The notes below the pieces were generated by a model, which saw only the letters and a program-made list of their open reading frames with translations, was not told the origin of the DNA and did not search any database. The position numbers were made by a program, and so were the translations under genes. Below are positions 51,587 through 59,878 of a DNA stretch of 60,255 bases, piece by piece. The DNA lies in contig NZ_JAJAQI010000038.1 in NCBI RefSeq assembly GCF_020523605.1, forward strand, positions 1-60,255, read 5' to 3'. Within the stretch, counting starts at the first letter, position 1. Each line of letters opens with the position of its first letter. This DNA is from Roseicella aerolata. GTDB taxonomy: Bacteria; Pseudomonadota; Alphaproteobacteria; Acetobacterales; Acetobacteraceae.

Positions 51587-52870
51587 ATGGACGCCGCCAC
51601 GGGCGATATCCGCCGCATCCTGTGGGCCCGGGCGCTGCGCGCCTTCGGCGACGGCTACGTCGCCATCCTGCTGCCGGTCCACCTAGCCGCGCTCGGGCTG
51701 GACGCGCTCGCGGTCGGGGCGATCTCCACCGCCACCCTGCTGGGCTCGTCGCTGCTGACGCTGGCGCTCGGGGCGGTGGGCCACCGCATCCGCCGGCGTC
51801 CCGCCTTGCTCGCCGCCAGCCTGCTGATGGCCGCCACCGGCCTCGCCTTCGCTGGGGTGGAGGGCTTCTGGCCGCTGCTGCTGATCGCCTTCGTCGGCAC
51901 GATCAGCCCGACCGGCGGGGATACCGGCGTCTTCCTGCCGCTCGAGCACACGGTGCTCGCCCAGTCCGTGGCCGAGGCCGACCGGACGGCGGCCTTCGCG
52001 CGCTACGCCTTCGTGGGCTCCGTCGTCGGGGCCGCCGGCGCCCTCGCGGCCGGGCTGGTGGACTGGCTGGGCCCGTGGTTGGGCCCGGCCGCCGTCACCG
52101 ATGCCCTCTTCGCCTTCTACGGCGTGCTGGGCTTGGTGAGCTTCCTCCTCTACCGCGGCTTGTCTCCGCGCGCCGAGGCCACGGGCGAGGCGCCGCCGGC
52201 GCCCCTCGGGCCGTCGCGCCGCCGCGTCTACGGCTTGGCGGCCCTCTTCGCGCTGGACAGCTTCGGCGGCGGCTTCGTCGTCAACTCCCTGCTCGCCCTG
52301 TGGCTCTCCGAGCGCTTCGGTCTTGAGGTCGCGACCGTGGGCGCGGTCTTCTTCGCCACGGGGCTCTGCTCGGCCGTGTCCTACTTCGCCGCCGTGCCAC
52401 TCGCCCGCCGCTTCGGCCTGGTGAACACCATGGTCTTCACCCACCTGCCCTCGAGCGTGTTCCTGATCGCCACCGCCTTCGCGCCGACGGCGTTCCTGGC
52501 CTTCGCCCTGCTGGTCCTGCGCGCGCTGCTGTCGCAGATGGACGTGCCGACCCGCTCCTCCTACGTGATGGCGGTGGTCGAGCCGCATGAGCGGCCGGCG
52601 GCGGCCAGTGTCACCGCCGTGCCGCGGGGGCTCGCCTCCGCCGCCTCCCCCCTCCTGTCGGGCTGGCTGATGGGGCTGAGCGCCTTCGGCTGGCCGCTCG
52701 TCCTCGCCGGAGCCGTGAAGATCACCTACGACCTGCTGCTGCTGCGGGCCTTTGCGCGGGTGAGGCCGCCCGAGGAGACCGCCCGGGCCACAGCCAGGCT
52801 GCGCGGGAGCAGCGTCACGCCGCCACCGGGTGCCGTCCCGGCGCGGATGGAGGATACTCGGTCGGGATGA
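51587..52870 (+). CDS. MFS transporter of the chromate cluster
   Basis: 427 residues with 12 hydrophobic segments (opening RILWARALRAFGDGYVAILLPVHLAALG). The gene overlaps chrB by four bases, an arrangement repeatedly seen in alphaproteobacterial chromate loci. Substrate unknown; chromate, sulfate or a reduced product are possibilities. C-terminal 30 residues are polar. Confidence 0.8.
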   Translation: MDAATGDIRRILWARALRAFGDGYVAILLPVHLAALGLDALAVGAISTATLLGSSLLTLALGAVGHRIRRRPALLAASLLMAATGLAFAGVEGFWPLLLIAFVGTISPTGGDTGVFLPLEHTVLAQSVAEADRTAAFARYAFVGSVVGAAGALAAGLVDWLGPWLGPAAVTDALFAFYGVLGLVSFLLYRGLSPRAEATGEAPPAPLGPSRRRVYGLAALFALDSFGGGFVVNSLLALWLSERFGLEVATVGAVFFATGLCSAVSYFAAVPLARRFGLVNTMVFTHLPSSVFLIATAFAPTAFLAFALLVLRALLSQMDVPTRSSYVMAVVEPHERPAAASVTAVPRGLASAASPLLSGWLMGLSAFGWPLVLAGAVKITYDLLLLRAFARVRPPEETARATARLRGSSVTPPPGAVPARMEDTRSG

Positions 52871-53916
52871 GCTCCAAGTCCAAGGCCCCGCGACCGCCCG
52901 ACCCTGCCGCGGCGATCTCCGCCGAGAGCGGGACGGGCGAACGCTGGCTCCTGCTGGTGTTCCAGCTGCCGGCCAAGCCGGCCTACCTGCGGGTCAAGGT
53001 CTGGCGCCGCCTGCAGGCGCTGGGCGCGGTGGCGGTGAAGAACGCGGCCTACGCCCTGCCCGCCACCGCCGAGGCGCAGGAGGATTTCGGCTGGCTGGCC
53101 AAGGAGATCACCGAGGCCGGCGGCGAGCCGCTGGTCTGCGAGGCGCGGCTGGTGGAGGGCATGACTGATGCCGACGTGCGTGCCCTCTTCGACCGTGCCC
53201 GCGACGCCGACTACGAGGCGCTGGCCGAGGAGGCCCGCCAGCTCGCCGCCGAGGCCGAGGAGGCGGGCAAGGCCGGGGAGGCTCCCGGCAGCGATGCCCG
53301 CTCCCGGCTCAGCCGGCTCCGCTCGCGGCTGGACCAGGTCGCGGCCATCGACTTCTTCGGCGCGCACGGGCGGCAGGCGGTCGAGGGCTTGCTCGCCAGC
53401 TTGACGGCGCGCTTGGCCGCGCAGGACGAGGCCCAGGCGGCCCCTCCCCCGCAGGCGACGGCGGCGCCGGCCGAAGCCTTGAGAGGCCTGATATGGGTCA
53501 CCCGTGCCGGCGTGCACGTGGACCGCATCGCCTCGGCCTGGCTGGTGCGTCGCTTCATCGACCCAGAAGCGCGCTTCCGCTTCGTCCCCGGCAAGGCCGC
53601 CGAGCTAGGCCCGGGCGAGGTCCGCTTCGACATGGCGGAGGCTGAGGTCACCCACGAGGGCGACCGCTGCACCTTTGAGGTGCTGCTCGGCCGTGCTGGC
53701 CTTTCAGGCGACCGGGCGCTCGCGGCAGTGGCGGAGATCGTGCACGACATCGATCTCAAAGACGGCAAGTTCGGCCGGCCTGAGGCCGACGGCGTCCGCA
53801 CCCTGATTGGGGGCCTCTGCGCCGCGACCTCGGACGACGAGGAGCGGCTGCGGCGTGGCGCGGAGATCTTTGACGACCTGCACCGCTACTTTGACCGACC
53901 GCCGAGAGGCCGTTAG
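52867..53916 (+). CDS. chrB: ChrB chromate-responsive regulator
   Basis: 349 residues. The N-terminal domain (WLLLVFQLPAKPAYLRVKVWRRLQALGAVAVKNAAYALP) is the ChrB sensor/regulatory half; a coiled linker (~120-160) leads to the C-terminal ChrB domain with HVDRIASAWLVRRFIDPEARFRFV and IVHDIDLKDGKFGRPEADGV. Full-length ChrB represses or senses for chr operons. Probably regulates both flanking operons. Confidence 0.92.
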   Translation: MSSKSKAPRPPDPAAAISAESGTGERWLLLVFQLPAKPAYLRVKVWRRLQALGAVAVKNAAYALPATAEAQEDFGWLAKEITEAGGEPLVCEARLVEGMTDADVRALFDRARDADYEALAEEARQLAAEAEEAGKAGEAPGSDARSRLSRLRSRLDQVAAIDFFGAHGRQAVEGLLASLTARLAAQDEAQAAPPPQATAAPAEALRGLIWVTRAGVHVDRIASAWLVRRFIDPEARFRFVPGKAAELGPGEVRFDMAEAEVTHEGDRCTFEVLLGRAGLSGDRALAAVAEIVHDIDLKDGKFGRPEADGVRTLIGGLCAATSDDEERLRRGAEIFDDLHRYFDRPPRGR

Positions 53917-53943
53917 CTCCCTGCGCTGCCGAAGACTACGCCC

Positions 53944-54459
53944 ATGGCACACACTTCGCCATTGGCCGACAGCAACGGCGAAATGATGGCCTTACGGTCT
54001 CGAGCGCTATTGGGACATCCCGGCCTCATACCAGCCCCGGGTCCGCCGGGCGATGCGCACGTGGCAGAGTTCGGCCTGCTGCGAAAGGCGCATCCGCTGA
54101 TCTCAGCGCGCCTGGCCTGCATCGCGCATCCGATCGGCGCGGCGGCCCTGTTCTTCATCGGCGCGCCGGCGGCGGCAGCGTTCGTGCTGCTGCACGGTGC
54201 CGGCAACGGCGTGCTGACCATCGTGAAGGGCACGCTGCCGCTCGCCATCTTCGGCCCGGAGGGCTACGGCCTGCGCCAGGGGCTGCTCGGCGCGCCGTCG
54301 CGCTTCATCCAGGCTTGTGCGCCGTTCCTGTTGGGGCTGCTGATCGACTGGTACGGCGCGGCGTCGGTCGCCGTCTCGGCCGCGTGCTGCTTGAGTGCCT
54401 TCATCGCCTTGATGGCGCTTCGGCCTGTTCGCCCCTCCGTCACTGAGCGAACGGTCTGA
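53944..54459 (+). pseudogene. Truncated MFS transporter remnant
   Basis: An open frame of 171 codons whose first ~47 residues look unrelated to any membrane protein. From HPLISARLACIAHPIG onward it is the C-terminal third of an MFS exporter (GPEGYGLRQGLLGAPSRFIQ, residues ~111-130, and FLLGLLIDWYG). The N-terminal two thirds are missing, so it is best read as a fragment created by recombination. Confidence 0.75.
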
Positions 54460-54551
54460 GGCCAGACGCCAGTATCAGATTTTATGGGAAAGCGGGCTAT
54501 GCCCTACTGCGCTGGAGTGCAGCATATCGACACAATATGTGGTATTCAAGA

Positions 54552-54580
54552 TTGACTTTTGCCGCAAAATGTGCTATATG
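54552..54580 (+). promoter_or_regulatory. Strong sigma-70-like promoter in an AT-rich segment
   Basis: TTGACT (54552-54557) and TATATG (54575-54580) are separated by exactly 17 bases. Transcription would start inside or just after the first bases of the long hairpin at 54579-54632. Such a consensus-like promoter is rare on this GC-rich molecule. Confidence 0.6.
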
Positions 54581-54787
54581 GCACTGCCCTTCAGTGCAGC
54601 GGCCTTTCCCGCTGCACTGAAGGGCAGTGCCAGGAAAAAGCGACGCAAACCACTGATCTTAAAGGCTTTTTTGCCGTTTGGCAAAGCCTTGTTTTGGTTG
54701 CGGGTACGAAAATTTTTCTTCGGCTTCATCGGAGAGCTCCTGAAGGGGTTGATCCTGGAGCTGATTATACACCAAATCCTCGGCTAA
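54578..54787 (+). CDS. Small basic-hydrophobic ORF of uncertain reality
   Basis: 69 codons from ATG 54578 (a GTG frame from 54539 reads into it). The product has a short Ala/Pro/Phe N-terminus encoded by the inverted repeat, a basic patch ARKKRRKP, and a hydrophobic/aromatic half (FWLRVRKFFFGFIGELLKG) ending in LIIHQILG. No family is recognised. The promoter's -10 overlaps the ATG, so it would need a leaderless or upstream message. Composition is unlike its neighbours. Confidence 0.35.
   Translation: MALPFSAAAFPAALKGSARKKRRKPLILKAFLPFGKALFWLRVRKFFFGFIGELLKGLILELIIHQILG
54579..54632. repeat. Perfect 24-bp inverted repeat with 6-base loop
   Basis: Arms 54579-54602 and 54609-54632 are perfectly complementary around the loop CCTTTC. 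It starts GGCACTGCCCTTCAG and ends CTGAAGGGCAGTGCC. It follows a 17-bp-spaced promoter and precedes a T-rich hairpin, which suggests a small structured RNA or a mobile-element end. Confidence 0.9.
54662..54698 (+). terminator. Terminator-like hairpin with T-rich tail
   Basis: AAGGCTTT...GCC-GTTT-GGC-AAAGCCTT folds with a three-T bulge and is followed by GTTTTGGTT. It could end a transcript begun at the promoter 54552-54580, giving an RNA of about 110 bases. Confidence 0.45.
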
Positions 54788-54838
54788 CTGTAGGAAATCA
54801 TAGGCTTTTCCTCGAATTCCGTTGCGCTCGGAAGCCCA

Positions 54839-55783
54839 TCAGCTCCGGCGAAAGAGATCGAGGAAGACCTGCTCCAGGTCCGCCTGGCTGGTCGTGAGGT
54901 CGCGCACGACCAGTCCGGCGGACTGGACGGCCGCAAGGATTTCGTCCGCCGCGCCGCTGCTTCGCCCGTAGCGGAAGACCAGCGCCTGCGGCCCCGCCAG
55001 TACCGGATGGAAGCGGCAAAGCGCCTCGGGCACCTCCGCCAGGGGGACGGCCAGCTCGATGGTCAGTGCCTTGTCCTCCACCCGCCGCAGCAGGGCGTCG
55101 GTCGTGTCGTTCGCCCGAATCTCGCCATCGGCCAGCACCGCGATGCGGTCGCACAAGGCTTCGGCTTCGTGGAGGTAGTGCGTTGTCAGCAGCACGGTCG
55201 TGCCGGCGCGGTTGAGGTCCTGGACATAGGCCCAGAGCTGCTGGCGCAGCGCGACATCGACGCCGGCGGTCGGCTCGTCGAGCACGAGAACCGGCGGATG
55301 GTGGACCAGCGCCTTGGCGACCATGAGCCGCCGGCGCATGCCCCCGGACAGGCTGCGGGCGGGCGCGTCTGCCTTGTCCGCCAGGCCGAGCGCTGCGAGT
55401 AGCTCGTCGGTGCGTCGCGCCAACTTGGGGATGCCGAAGAGGCCGGCCTGCAGTTCGAGCGCCGCGCGCGCCGGGAAGTACGGATCGAGGGTCAGTTCCT
55501 GGGGCACGACGCCAATGGATGCGCGCACTGCTCGGGGCGCCACGTCGGGATCAATGTCCCAGACCCGCACCTGGCCGCTCGATTTGCGGACCAGCCCGGC
55601 CAGGATGTTGATGAGGGTCGATTTGCCGGCCCCATTCGGCCCGAGCAGGCCGAAGATGCTGCCCCGTGGGATGGTCAGGCTCACGCCCTTCAGGGCGTGC
55701 TTGCCGGCCCGTCCACCACTCCCGGAATAGACTTTTTCGAGGCCTGCGATCTCGATGGCGGCGGCCGGTGCGCCTTCCCCCAT
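54839..55783 (-). CDS. ABC transporter ATP-binding protein
   Basis: 314 residues with Walker A GPNGAGKST (near residue 48), a Q-loop VVPQE, signature LSGGMRRRL, Walker B VLVLDEPTAGVD and the H-loop TTHYLHEAE. The C-terminal ~90 residues form the extra domain seen in ABC-2 exporters. Works with the permease at 56434-57243; the CcdA-like gene lies between. Substrate unknown. Confidence 0.9.
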   Translation of the reverse strand: MGEGAPAAAIEIAGLEKVYSGSGGRAGKHALKGVSLTIPRGSIFGLLGPNGAGKSTLINILAGLVRKSSGQVRVWDIDPDVAPRAVRASIGVVPQELTLDPYFPARAALELQAGLFGIPKLARRTDELLAALGLADKADAPARSLSGGMRRRLMVAKALVHHPPVLVLDEPTAGVDVALRQQLWAYVQDLNRAGTTVLLTTHYLHEAEALCDRIAVLADGEIRANDTTDALLRRVEDKALTIELAVPLAEVPEALCRFHPVLAGPQALVFRYGRSSGAADEILAAVQSAGLVVRDLTTSQADLEQVFLDLFRRS

Positions 55784-55786
55784 CGG

Positions 55787-56434
55787 TCAGCCTTTCAGGC
55801 CGAGATAGATCGACCAGGCGCCGAACAGGGCGAGCAGAAGGCCGATGGCGACCGGCACGCGGGCGGACAGCCCCATCAGCTGGTCGATCGCGCGGCGCGC
55901 GGGTGCCCAGAGCAGCGCCAGGGTCAGCGGCAGCGACAGCGCCAGGCCGAACAGCGCCAGCATGAAGAATCCCTGGGCCACCTGCGCCGACCCACCGACT
56001 GCCGCCGATCCGAGCACCACAGCCAGCAGGGGCGCGGCGCAGGCCGGGATGTTCAGGCCGAACAGCACCGCCAGCGCCGCCGCCCCGCCGGTGCCCGACA
56101 GGCGTCCCAGACTTGGCCCGAGGGGGCGCATGAGCCGCCCGGCATGGCCGGTGAGATAGACCAGGCCGAGCACGACATAGAGCGCGCCCAGCCCCACCCA
56201 GGCAGCCCGCTGGAAGCCGAGGAACGCAGTGCCGACGAGCGCGGCCGCTGCGCCGAGCAGGCCAACCATGACGGCGCGGGTGAGCGTGAACACCACCGCC
56301 TGCATCACCTTCGTGGCAGCCGGGCGGCCCTCCACCAGCTGCAGGAACAGCAGGCTGGAGCCGATGGAGCAGGGCTCGATGAAGCCGAGCAGCCCCAGGC
56401 CCAGGGGCAAGAGGACGCCGGAGATTCCGTCCAT
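55787..56434 (-). CDS. CcdA-like thiol-disulfide membrane protein
   Basis: 215 residues from ATG 56434 (overlapping the permease stop by one base, TGATG). Six hydrophobic segments with the paired-Cys motifs of CcdA/DsbD: LLGFIEPCSIGSS and LNIPACAAPLLAVV. Carries reducing equivalents across the inner membrane for cytochrome c or metal-protein maturation. Embedded between ABC genes, it suggests export of a redox- or metal-linked substrate. Confidence 0.82.
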   Translation of the reverse strand: MDGISGVLLPLGLGLLGFIEPCSIGSSLLFLQLVEGRPAATKVMQAVVFTLTRAVMVGLLGAAAALVGTAFLGFQRAAWVGLGALYVVLGLVYLTGHAGRLMRPLGPSLGRLSGTGGAAALAVLFGLNIPACAAPLLAVVLGSAAVGGSAQVAQGFFMLALFGLALSLPLTLALLWAPARRAIDQLMGLSARVPVAIGLLLALFGAWSIYLGLKG

Positions 56435-57243
56435 CAGGCGGTCAGCCGCCAACCGGCCGTCATGAGCCGCCAGCTCACCACGGCCAGGAGAAGATTGGCG
56501 CCGGCCATGACCGCCAGCCCGACGGCCAGCGAGCCATCAGCATGGCCGGTGATGCCGTAGCGGAAGCCGTCGATCATGTAGAAGAACGGATTGGCATGCG
56601 CCACCGCCTGGAAGGACGGTGGCAGGTCGGCGACCGAGTAGAAGGTGCCGGACAGGAAGGTAAGCGGCGTCACGACGAAGCTGGTCACCGCGCCAAGGTG
56701 GTCCATCTTCTGTGCCCACAGCCCGCCGAGGATGCCGAGCAGCCCGAGCAGCAGGCAGGCCGCCAACGCGTGGAAAACGACGAAGCCCGGGTGCGCGACA
56801 CGGAAAGAGACGAACGGCCCCATGGCGAGGGCGACGGCCGCACCGACCAGCAGGCCACGCGTCACCGCGCCCAGGGCGAAGCCGGCGACGAGCTCCATCG
56901 GCGAGAGGGGCGCCACCAGAAGATCGACGATGTTGCCCTGGACCTTGGCGATCAGGAGCGAGGAGGAGGTGTTGGCGAACGCATTCTGCGCCATGGTCAT
57001 GACGACCAACCCCGCTGCCAGGAACTCCAGATAGGATACATCCCCGATCGGCTGCGGCGGACCGCGCCGGCTCATGACAACGGCAAAGACGGCGAGAAAG
57101 AGGAGCGTGGTCACCACCGGCCCGGCCACCGTTTGCGCCGCTACCGCCAGGAAGCGGCGCACCTCGCGGCGATAGAGGGTCCAGAGGCCGATCCAGTTGA
57201 TCCCTTCAGCCGTTATCGGTCCTTTGGGTTGCGGCGCTGCCAT
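56434..57243 (-). CDS. ABC-2 type permease
   Basis: 269 residues, six transmembrane segments, with YLEFLAAGLVVMTMAQNAFANTS and the late TPLTFLSGTFYSVADLPP / NPFFYMIDGFRYG motifs typical of ABC-2 exporter permeases such as YadH. First gene of the leftward ABC/CcdA operon. Confidence 0.9.
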   Translation of the reverse strand: MAAPQPKGPITAEGINWIGLWTLYRREVRRFLAVAAQTVAGPVVTTLLFLAVFAVVMSRRGPPQPIGDVSYLEFLAAGLVVMTMAQNAFANTSSSLLIAKVQGNIVDLLVAPLSPMELVAGFALGAVTRGLLVGAAVALAMGPFVSFRVAHPGFVVFHALAACLLLGLLGILGGLWAQKMDHLGAVTSFVVTPLTFLSGTFYSVADLPPSFQAVAHANPFFYMIDGFRYGITGHADGSLAVGLAVMAGANLLLAVVSWRLMTAGWRLTA

Positions 57244-57321
57244 AGCGCAAGCCTGGCCCTTTCCATGGGGGGAAGGTCAAGGCGCCGCCGCACGGGTCGG
57301 CCTGTTGCACCGTCGGGCCGG

Positions 57322-57393
57322 TCAATAGACGCCGATCAGCTTCACGCCGGCGATCACCAACACCACCCCGAGCGCCTTCAGGATGCCCGGCGG
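57322..57393 (-). pseudogene. C-terminal scrap of a small membrane protein
   Basis: The last ~22 codons of an unidentified transporter-like protein (ILKALGVVLVIAGVKLIGVY, stop at 57322) are fused out of frame to the interrupted DUF932 gene. It marks a recombination junction near 57393. Confidence 0.5.
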
Positions 57394-57583
57394 CCATCGG
57401 CAGGAAACCGCCCTCGCGCATGCCGCGGATGACCTCGGAGGTCGGGATGTAGGCGTAGCGCGCGCTGCGGCTCTCGTGCGCCTCCGTGGCAAAGGCGGAG
57501 GGCGCGAGCTTGCGGATGTCCTCGTCCGACAGCGGGGTGACGCCGTTCGGGCGGAGGATCGTGGTGCGACCGATGAAAGACAT
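57394..57583 (-). pseudogene. DUF932 gene, truncated after about 62 codons
   Basis: ATG 57583 starts MSFIGRTTILRPNGVTPLSDEDIRKLAPSAFATEAHESRS (landmark of the DUF932 plasmid/phage family; quoted pieces: LAPSAFATEAHESRS and YIPTSEVIRGMREGGF). Homology stops near 57395, where the frame runs into unrelated sequence. Intact DUF932 proteins are several hundred residues. Leader copy C lies directly upstream. The gene probably followed the ParB-like gene before cargo was inserted. Confidence 0.75.
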
Positions 57584-57599
57584 TGGTGCCAACCCTTTC

Positions 57600-57798
57600 T
57601 CTTCCTGCGCAGCGGGAAGCAGCCCCGCTGCTTCCCTGGCGTCGCCGAGACCGGGGAAGGAGGGGTGGCATGCGGGCGGGCGCGGCCGGGCCCCGGAGGG
57701 AGCGTGGCCCTTTGGGCCATGCGAGCGAGGGGTCCTGCCGCGCCGTAGACCGCGTGCCGAGGGGCACCTTGGGGCGGCGCCCCGTGGTGCCCCGCGCG
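57600..57798 (-). promoter_or_regulatory. Leader repeat copy C (upstream of the DUF932 gene)
   Basis: About 200 bp matching copies A and B on the same strand. The 10-bp hairpin at 57614-57636 ends 30 nt before the ATG. The TGGCCC-AAA-GGGCCA hairpin is perfect here. Similarity ends at about 57798, so the most upstream ~25 bases of the repeat (CCCGTTGATCGTCGCC side) are absent. Confidence 0.83.
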
Positions 57799-57973
57799 GG
57801 CCGCGTCCGCGGCCAATGTCCTGCGTCAGCGGCCGTGACCCGGAGGGCGGAGACATGCCCGGCATGGCTCCGGGAGCGGCCGGCGGCTGCGAGTAGGGTG
57901 CGGCCCCCGGAAGCGGGGGAGACGCCCAAAGGCCGCTTGGACGCAGGGCCGACGGAGCCGATACTGCGCGGGC

Positions 57974-58588
57974 ATGGACAAGCCAGAGGACGCCACGACA
58001 GGAGGTGGGCAGCGGACGCCCTGGGACCTGCACCCGGCGCTGACCGAGGAGCGCCTCTCGGCCTGCGCGCGCCTGCTGGCCCGCGGTCGCGCCGACGCCG
58101 TCGCCATGGCCGATCCCTGGGCCGGCGACGACGCCTGGTCCATCGGCTGCCGAGCCTACTCCTTCTCACGCAACCGGCTGCGCCAGGCGGCCGAGGGCGG
58201 GCGCTACCGCTGGCTCGGCGTGCTGGATCACACGCACCACTTCGTCTTCCTCATCGACGGCGTGCCGGTGCGCTTCTTCCGCGGCGACGCGGAGGAGCCC
58301 TCGAAGCGCACGCTCCGCCAGCAGGAGAGCGAGGCGCAGCAACTGGCGCTGGCCCTCGGCGACGCGGGCGGGTCGGAGGGGCTGATGTTCCGCCTCGCCG
58401 TCGAGACGGGCGAGGACGGCGAGGTGACGCGGGTCGTCTTCCTCGCGCTCCGCGGCGAGGAGGGCCAGGTGGAGTGTTTCTGGCCGGTCCCGCTCGATAA
58501 CGCGGACTTGTCATCTCCAGCCCGACGGAACGCCGGGGCTGGACTGGCACCCCCACTGGCTGCTGCACTGACCCGGCGCGGCGGCTGA
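57974..58588 (+). CDS. Hypothetical backbone protein
   Basis: 204 residues with no recognised domain: an Asp/Glu/Arg-rich globular protein with WSIGCRAYSFSRNRL, HHFVFLIDGVPVRFF and RVVFLALRGEEGQVECFWPVP. The C-terminal 25 residues become Ala/Gly/Arg-rich and an alternative frame there reads GLDWHPHWLLH before its own stop (58572), which looks more protein-like, so an indel near 58510-58545 is possible. Confidence 0.62.
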   Translation: MDKPEDATTGGGQRTPWDLHPALTEERLSACARLLARGRADAVAMADPWAGDDAWSIGCRAYSFSRNRLRQAAEGGRYRWLGVLDHTHHFVFLIDGVPVRFFRGDAEEPSKRTLRQQESEAQQLALALGDAGGSEGLMFRLAVETGEDGEVTRVVFLALRGEEGQVECFWPVPLDNADLSSPARRNAGAGLAPPLAAALTRRGG

Positions 58589-58875
58589 GTCCCGTCTCGA
58601 CTTTCTGACCGTTCTTTCGAGTCCAGTTTTGTTCTTCACGGCAGAGTGAAGAAAAGTCCTACCTCTCGGGCCGAACTTGGATCGGATTGCATCTTGTATG
58701 CGCTCTACCACCATCGGTAGCATCGCCCGTCTCCGCCCCTTCGGAGCCGGACCACAGTGCAGCTTTCGGTAGTTTGCGCCCCCGCCGCGTCCCTCTCCCC
58801 GCCCAGCCAGGGCCTCGCCCGGATTGCGGAATTCGCTAGCCTCCCGCCGGCACGAATCGGAGGAGCGGTCGGGGG
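58589..58875. promoter_or_regulatory. Control region of the transfer operon
   Basis: 287 bases without a gene, upstream of the virB operon. It contains a perfect 8-bp inverted repeat TTCTTCAC-GGCAGA-GTGAAGAA at 58632-58653 and a CTACC-ACCATC-GGTAG dyad at 58705-58720, good candidates for regulator sites, in a relatively A/T-rich stretch (58600-58700). TTGTAT at 58694-58699 is a possible promoter element. Confidence 0.5.
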
Positions 58876-59265
58876 TTGGGCGACACGCTCGGCGAAGCGG
58901 ATCTGCGCGAGGGATTGCTCCGCGGCGGCCGGATCGAGGCCGCCGTCGTGGTCGCGCGCCGCGACCCGGACGGCGGCGTGGACCACGTGCCCTACCTCCT
59001 GCCCTCCTGGCGGCGCGGCTACGTCGCCATCGCGCTCTTCCGCGGCCCCGGCGTGCGCGGCTGGCGCGACCTCGACCGGCTCCTGCGCTTCCTCCGCGAC
59101 GACATGTCCTACAAGCTGCCCGTCTCGCTCCACGAGGAGGACTGCCCCCGCCTCGCGCGGCTGCGCTCGGTCCTGCCGCGCGGCGCCACCACGAAACACG
59201 TCAAGGCCAACGACAGCCCGTTGCCGGCCGGCGTGGACGTCCCCGACCCGCCGCCGCCCGAGTAG
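58876..59265 (+). CDS. Hypothetical protein at the head of the virB operon
   Basis: 129 residues from TTG 58876 (GGAGGAG about 10 bases upstream). Basic and aromatic with WRRGYVAIALFRGPG, DLDRLLRFLRDDMSYKLPVSLHEED; no signal peptide, no known motif. Co-oriented with virB1, 27 bases away, so probably part of the transfer operon. Confidence 0.62.
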   Translation: MGDTLGEADLREGLLRGGRIEAAVVVARRDPDGGVDHVPYLLPSWRRGYVAIALFRGPGVRGWRDLDRLLRFLRDDMSYKLPVSLHEEDCPRLARLRSVLPRGATTKHVKANDSPLPAGVDVPDPPPPE

Positions 59266-59292
59266 CGACCCGCGCCGCGCCGGCGGTGCGCG

Positions 59293-59868
59293 GTGACCGG
59301 CTGCGAGGCGCTCGCCGGCCTGGCGCTGTTCCTGTGCGTCGCGCGCGACCCGCGCTGCCTGCCCGAGGAGCACCGGCGTCTGTTGCCCGAGCTCGCGGCC
59401 GTCGCCGAGCGGGAATCCGGCTTTCGCCCCTTCGCCATCCGCGACGAGGCGACGGGCGAGAGCCTGTTCCCGACCACGCGGGCCGAGGCCGTGGCGGTCG
59501 CCGCCGCGCGCGACGCGGCGGGCAGCACGCTCGGGCTCGGCTGGTTCCAGATCACGCACCGCGCCAACTGGCGCCGCCACGGCCTCACCGTCGAGACGGC
59601 GCTGGACCCCTGCGAGAACATGCGCGCGGGCGCGGCGCACCTGGCCGGCAACCTGCGGGACGCCGCCTTCCAACTCTACAACAGCGGCCGCGTCGGCGGC
59701 GCGCCGGGCTACGCCGCCGCGGTCGCCCGCCGCGTCGGGCAGCACGCGGCGGCGCTCGCCGCCGGCCCCGACGGGCTCGCCGGCGCCAGCCAGGCGCCGG
59801 TCCCCCCTCCCCTCCTCCCCGACCTGGGTCGCGGCCGCCCGGGACGGGACCTCGTGACCGGCCGGTAG
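59293..59868 (+). CDS. virB1: VirB1 lytic transglycosylase
   Basis: 191 residues from GTG 59293. The catalytic Glu sits in AERESGFRPFAIRDE; GLGWFQITHRANW and ENMRAGAAHLAGNL, then AFQLYNSGRVGG, complete the SLT fold of VirB1 proteins, which open peptidoglycan for the secretion channel. The N-terminus is hydrophobic but short; the C-terminus is Pro-rich. Confidence 0.9.
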   Translation: MTGCEALAGLALFLCVARDPRCLPEEHRRLLPELAAVAERESGFRPFAIRDEATGESLFPTTRAEAVAVAAARDAAGSTLGLGWFQITHRANWRRHGLTVETALDPCENMRAGAAHLAGNLRDAAFQLYNSGRVGGAPGYAAAVARRVGQHAAALAAGPDGLAGASQAPVPPPLLPDLGRGRPGRDLVTGR

Positions 59869-59878
59869 GAGATCGCCC

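Noticed and set aside
54539-54787. 82-codon GTG-started version of the small ORF
   Set aside because: Its first codons overlap the -35/-10 promoter elements and lack a ribosome site. The ATG at 54578 is no better supported by a ribosome site, so only the shorter frame is listed, at low confidence.
57583-58033. Large minus-strand frame running through leader copy C into the DUF932 start
   Set aside because: It covers the non-coding leader and antisense of the 57974 gene; the DUF932 family start fits ATG 57583.
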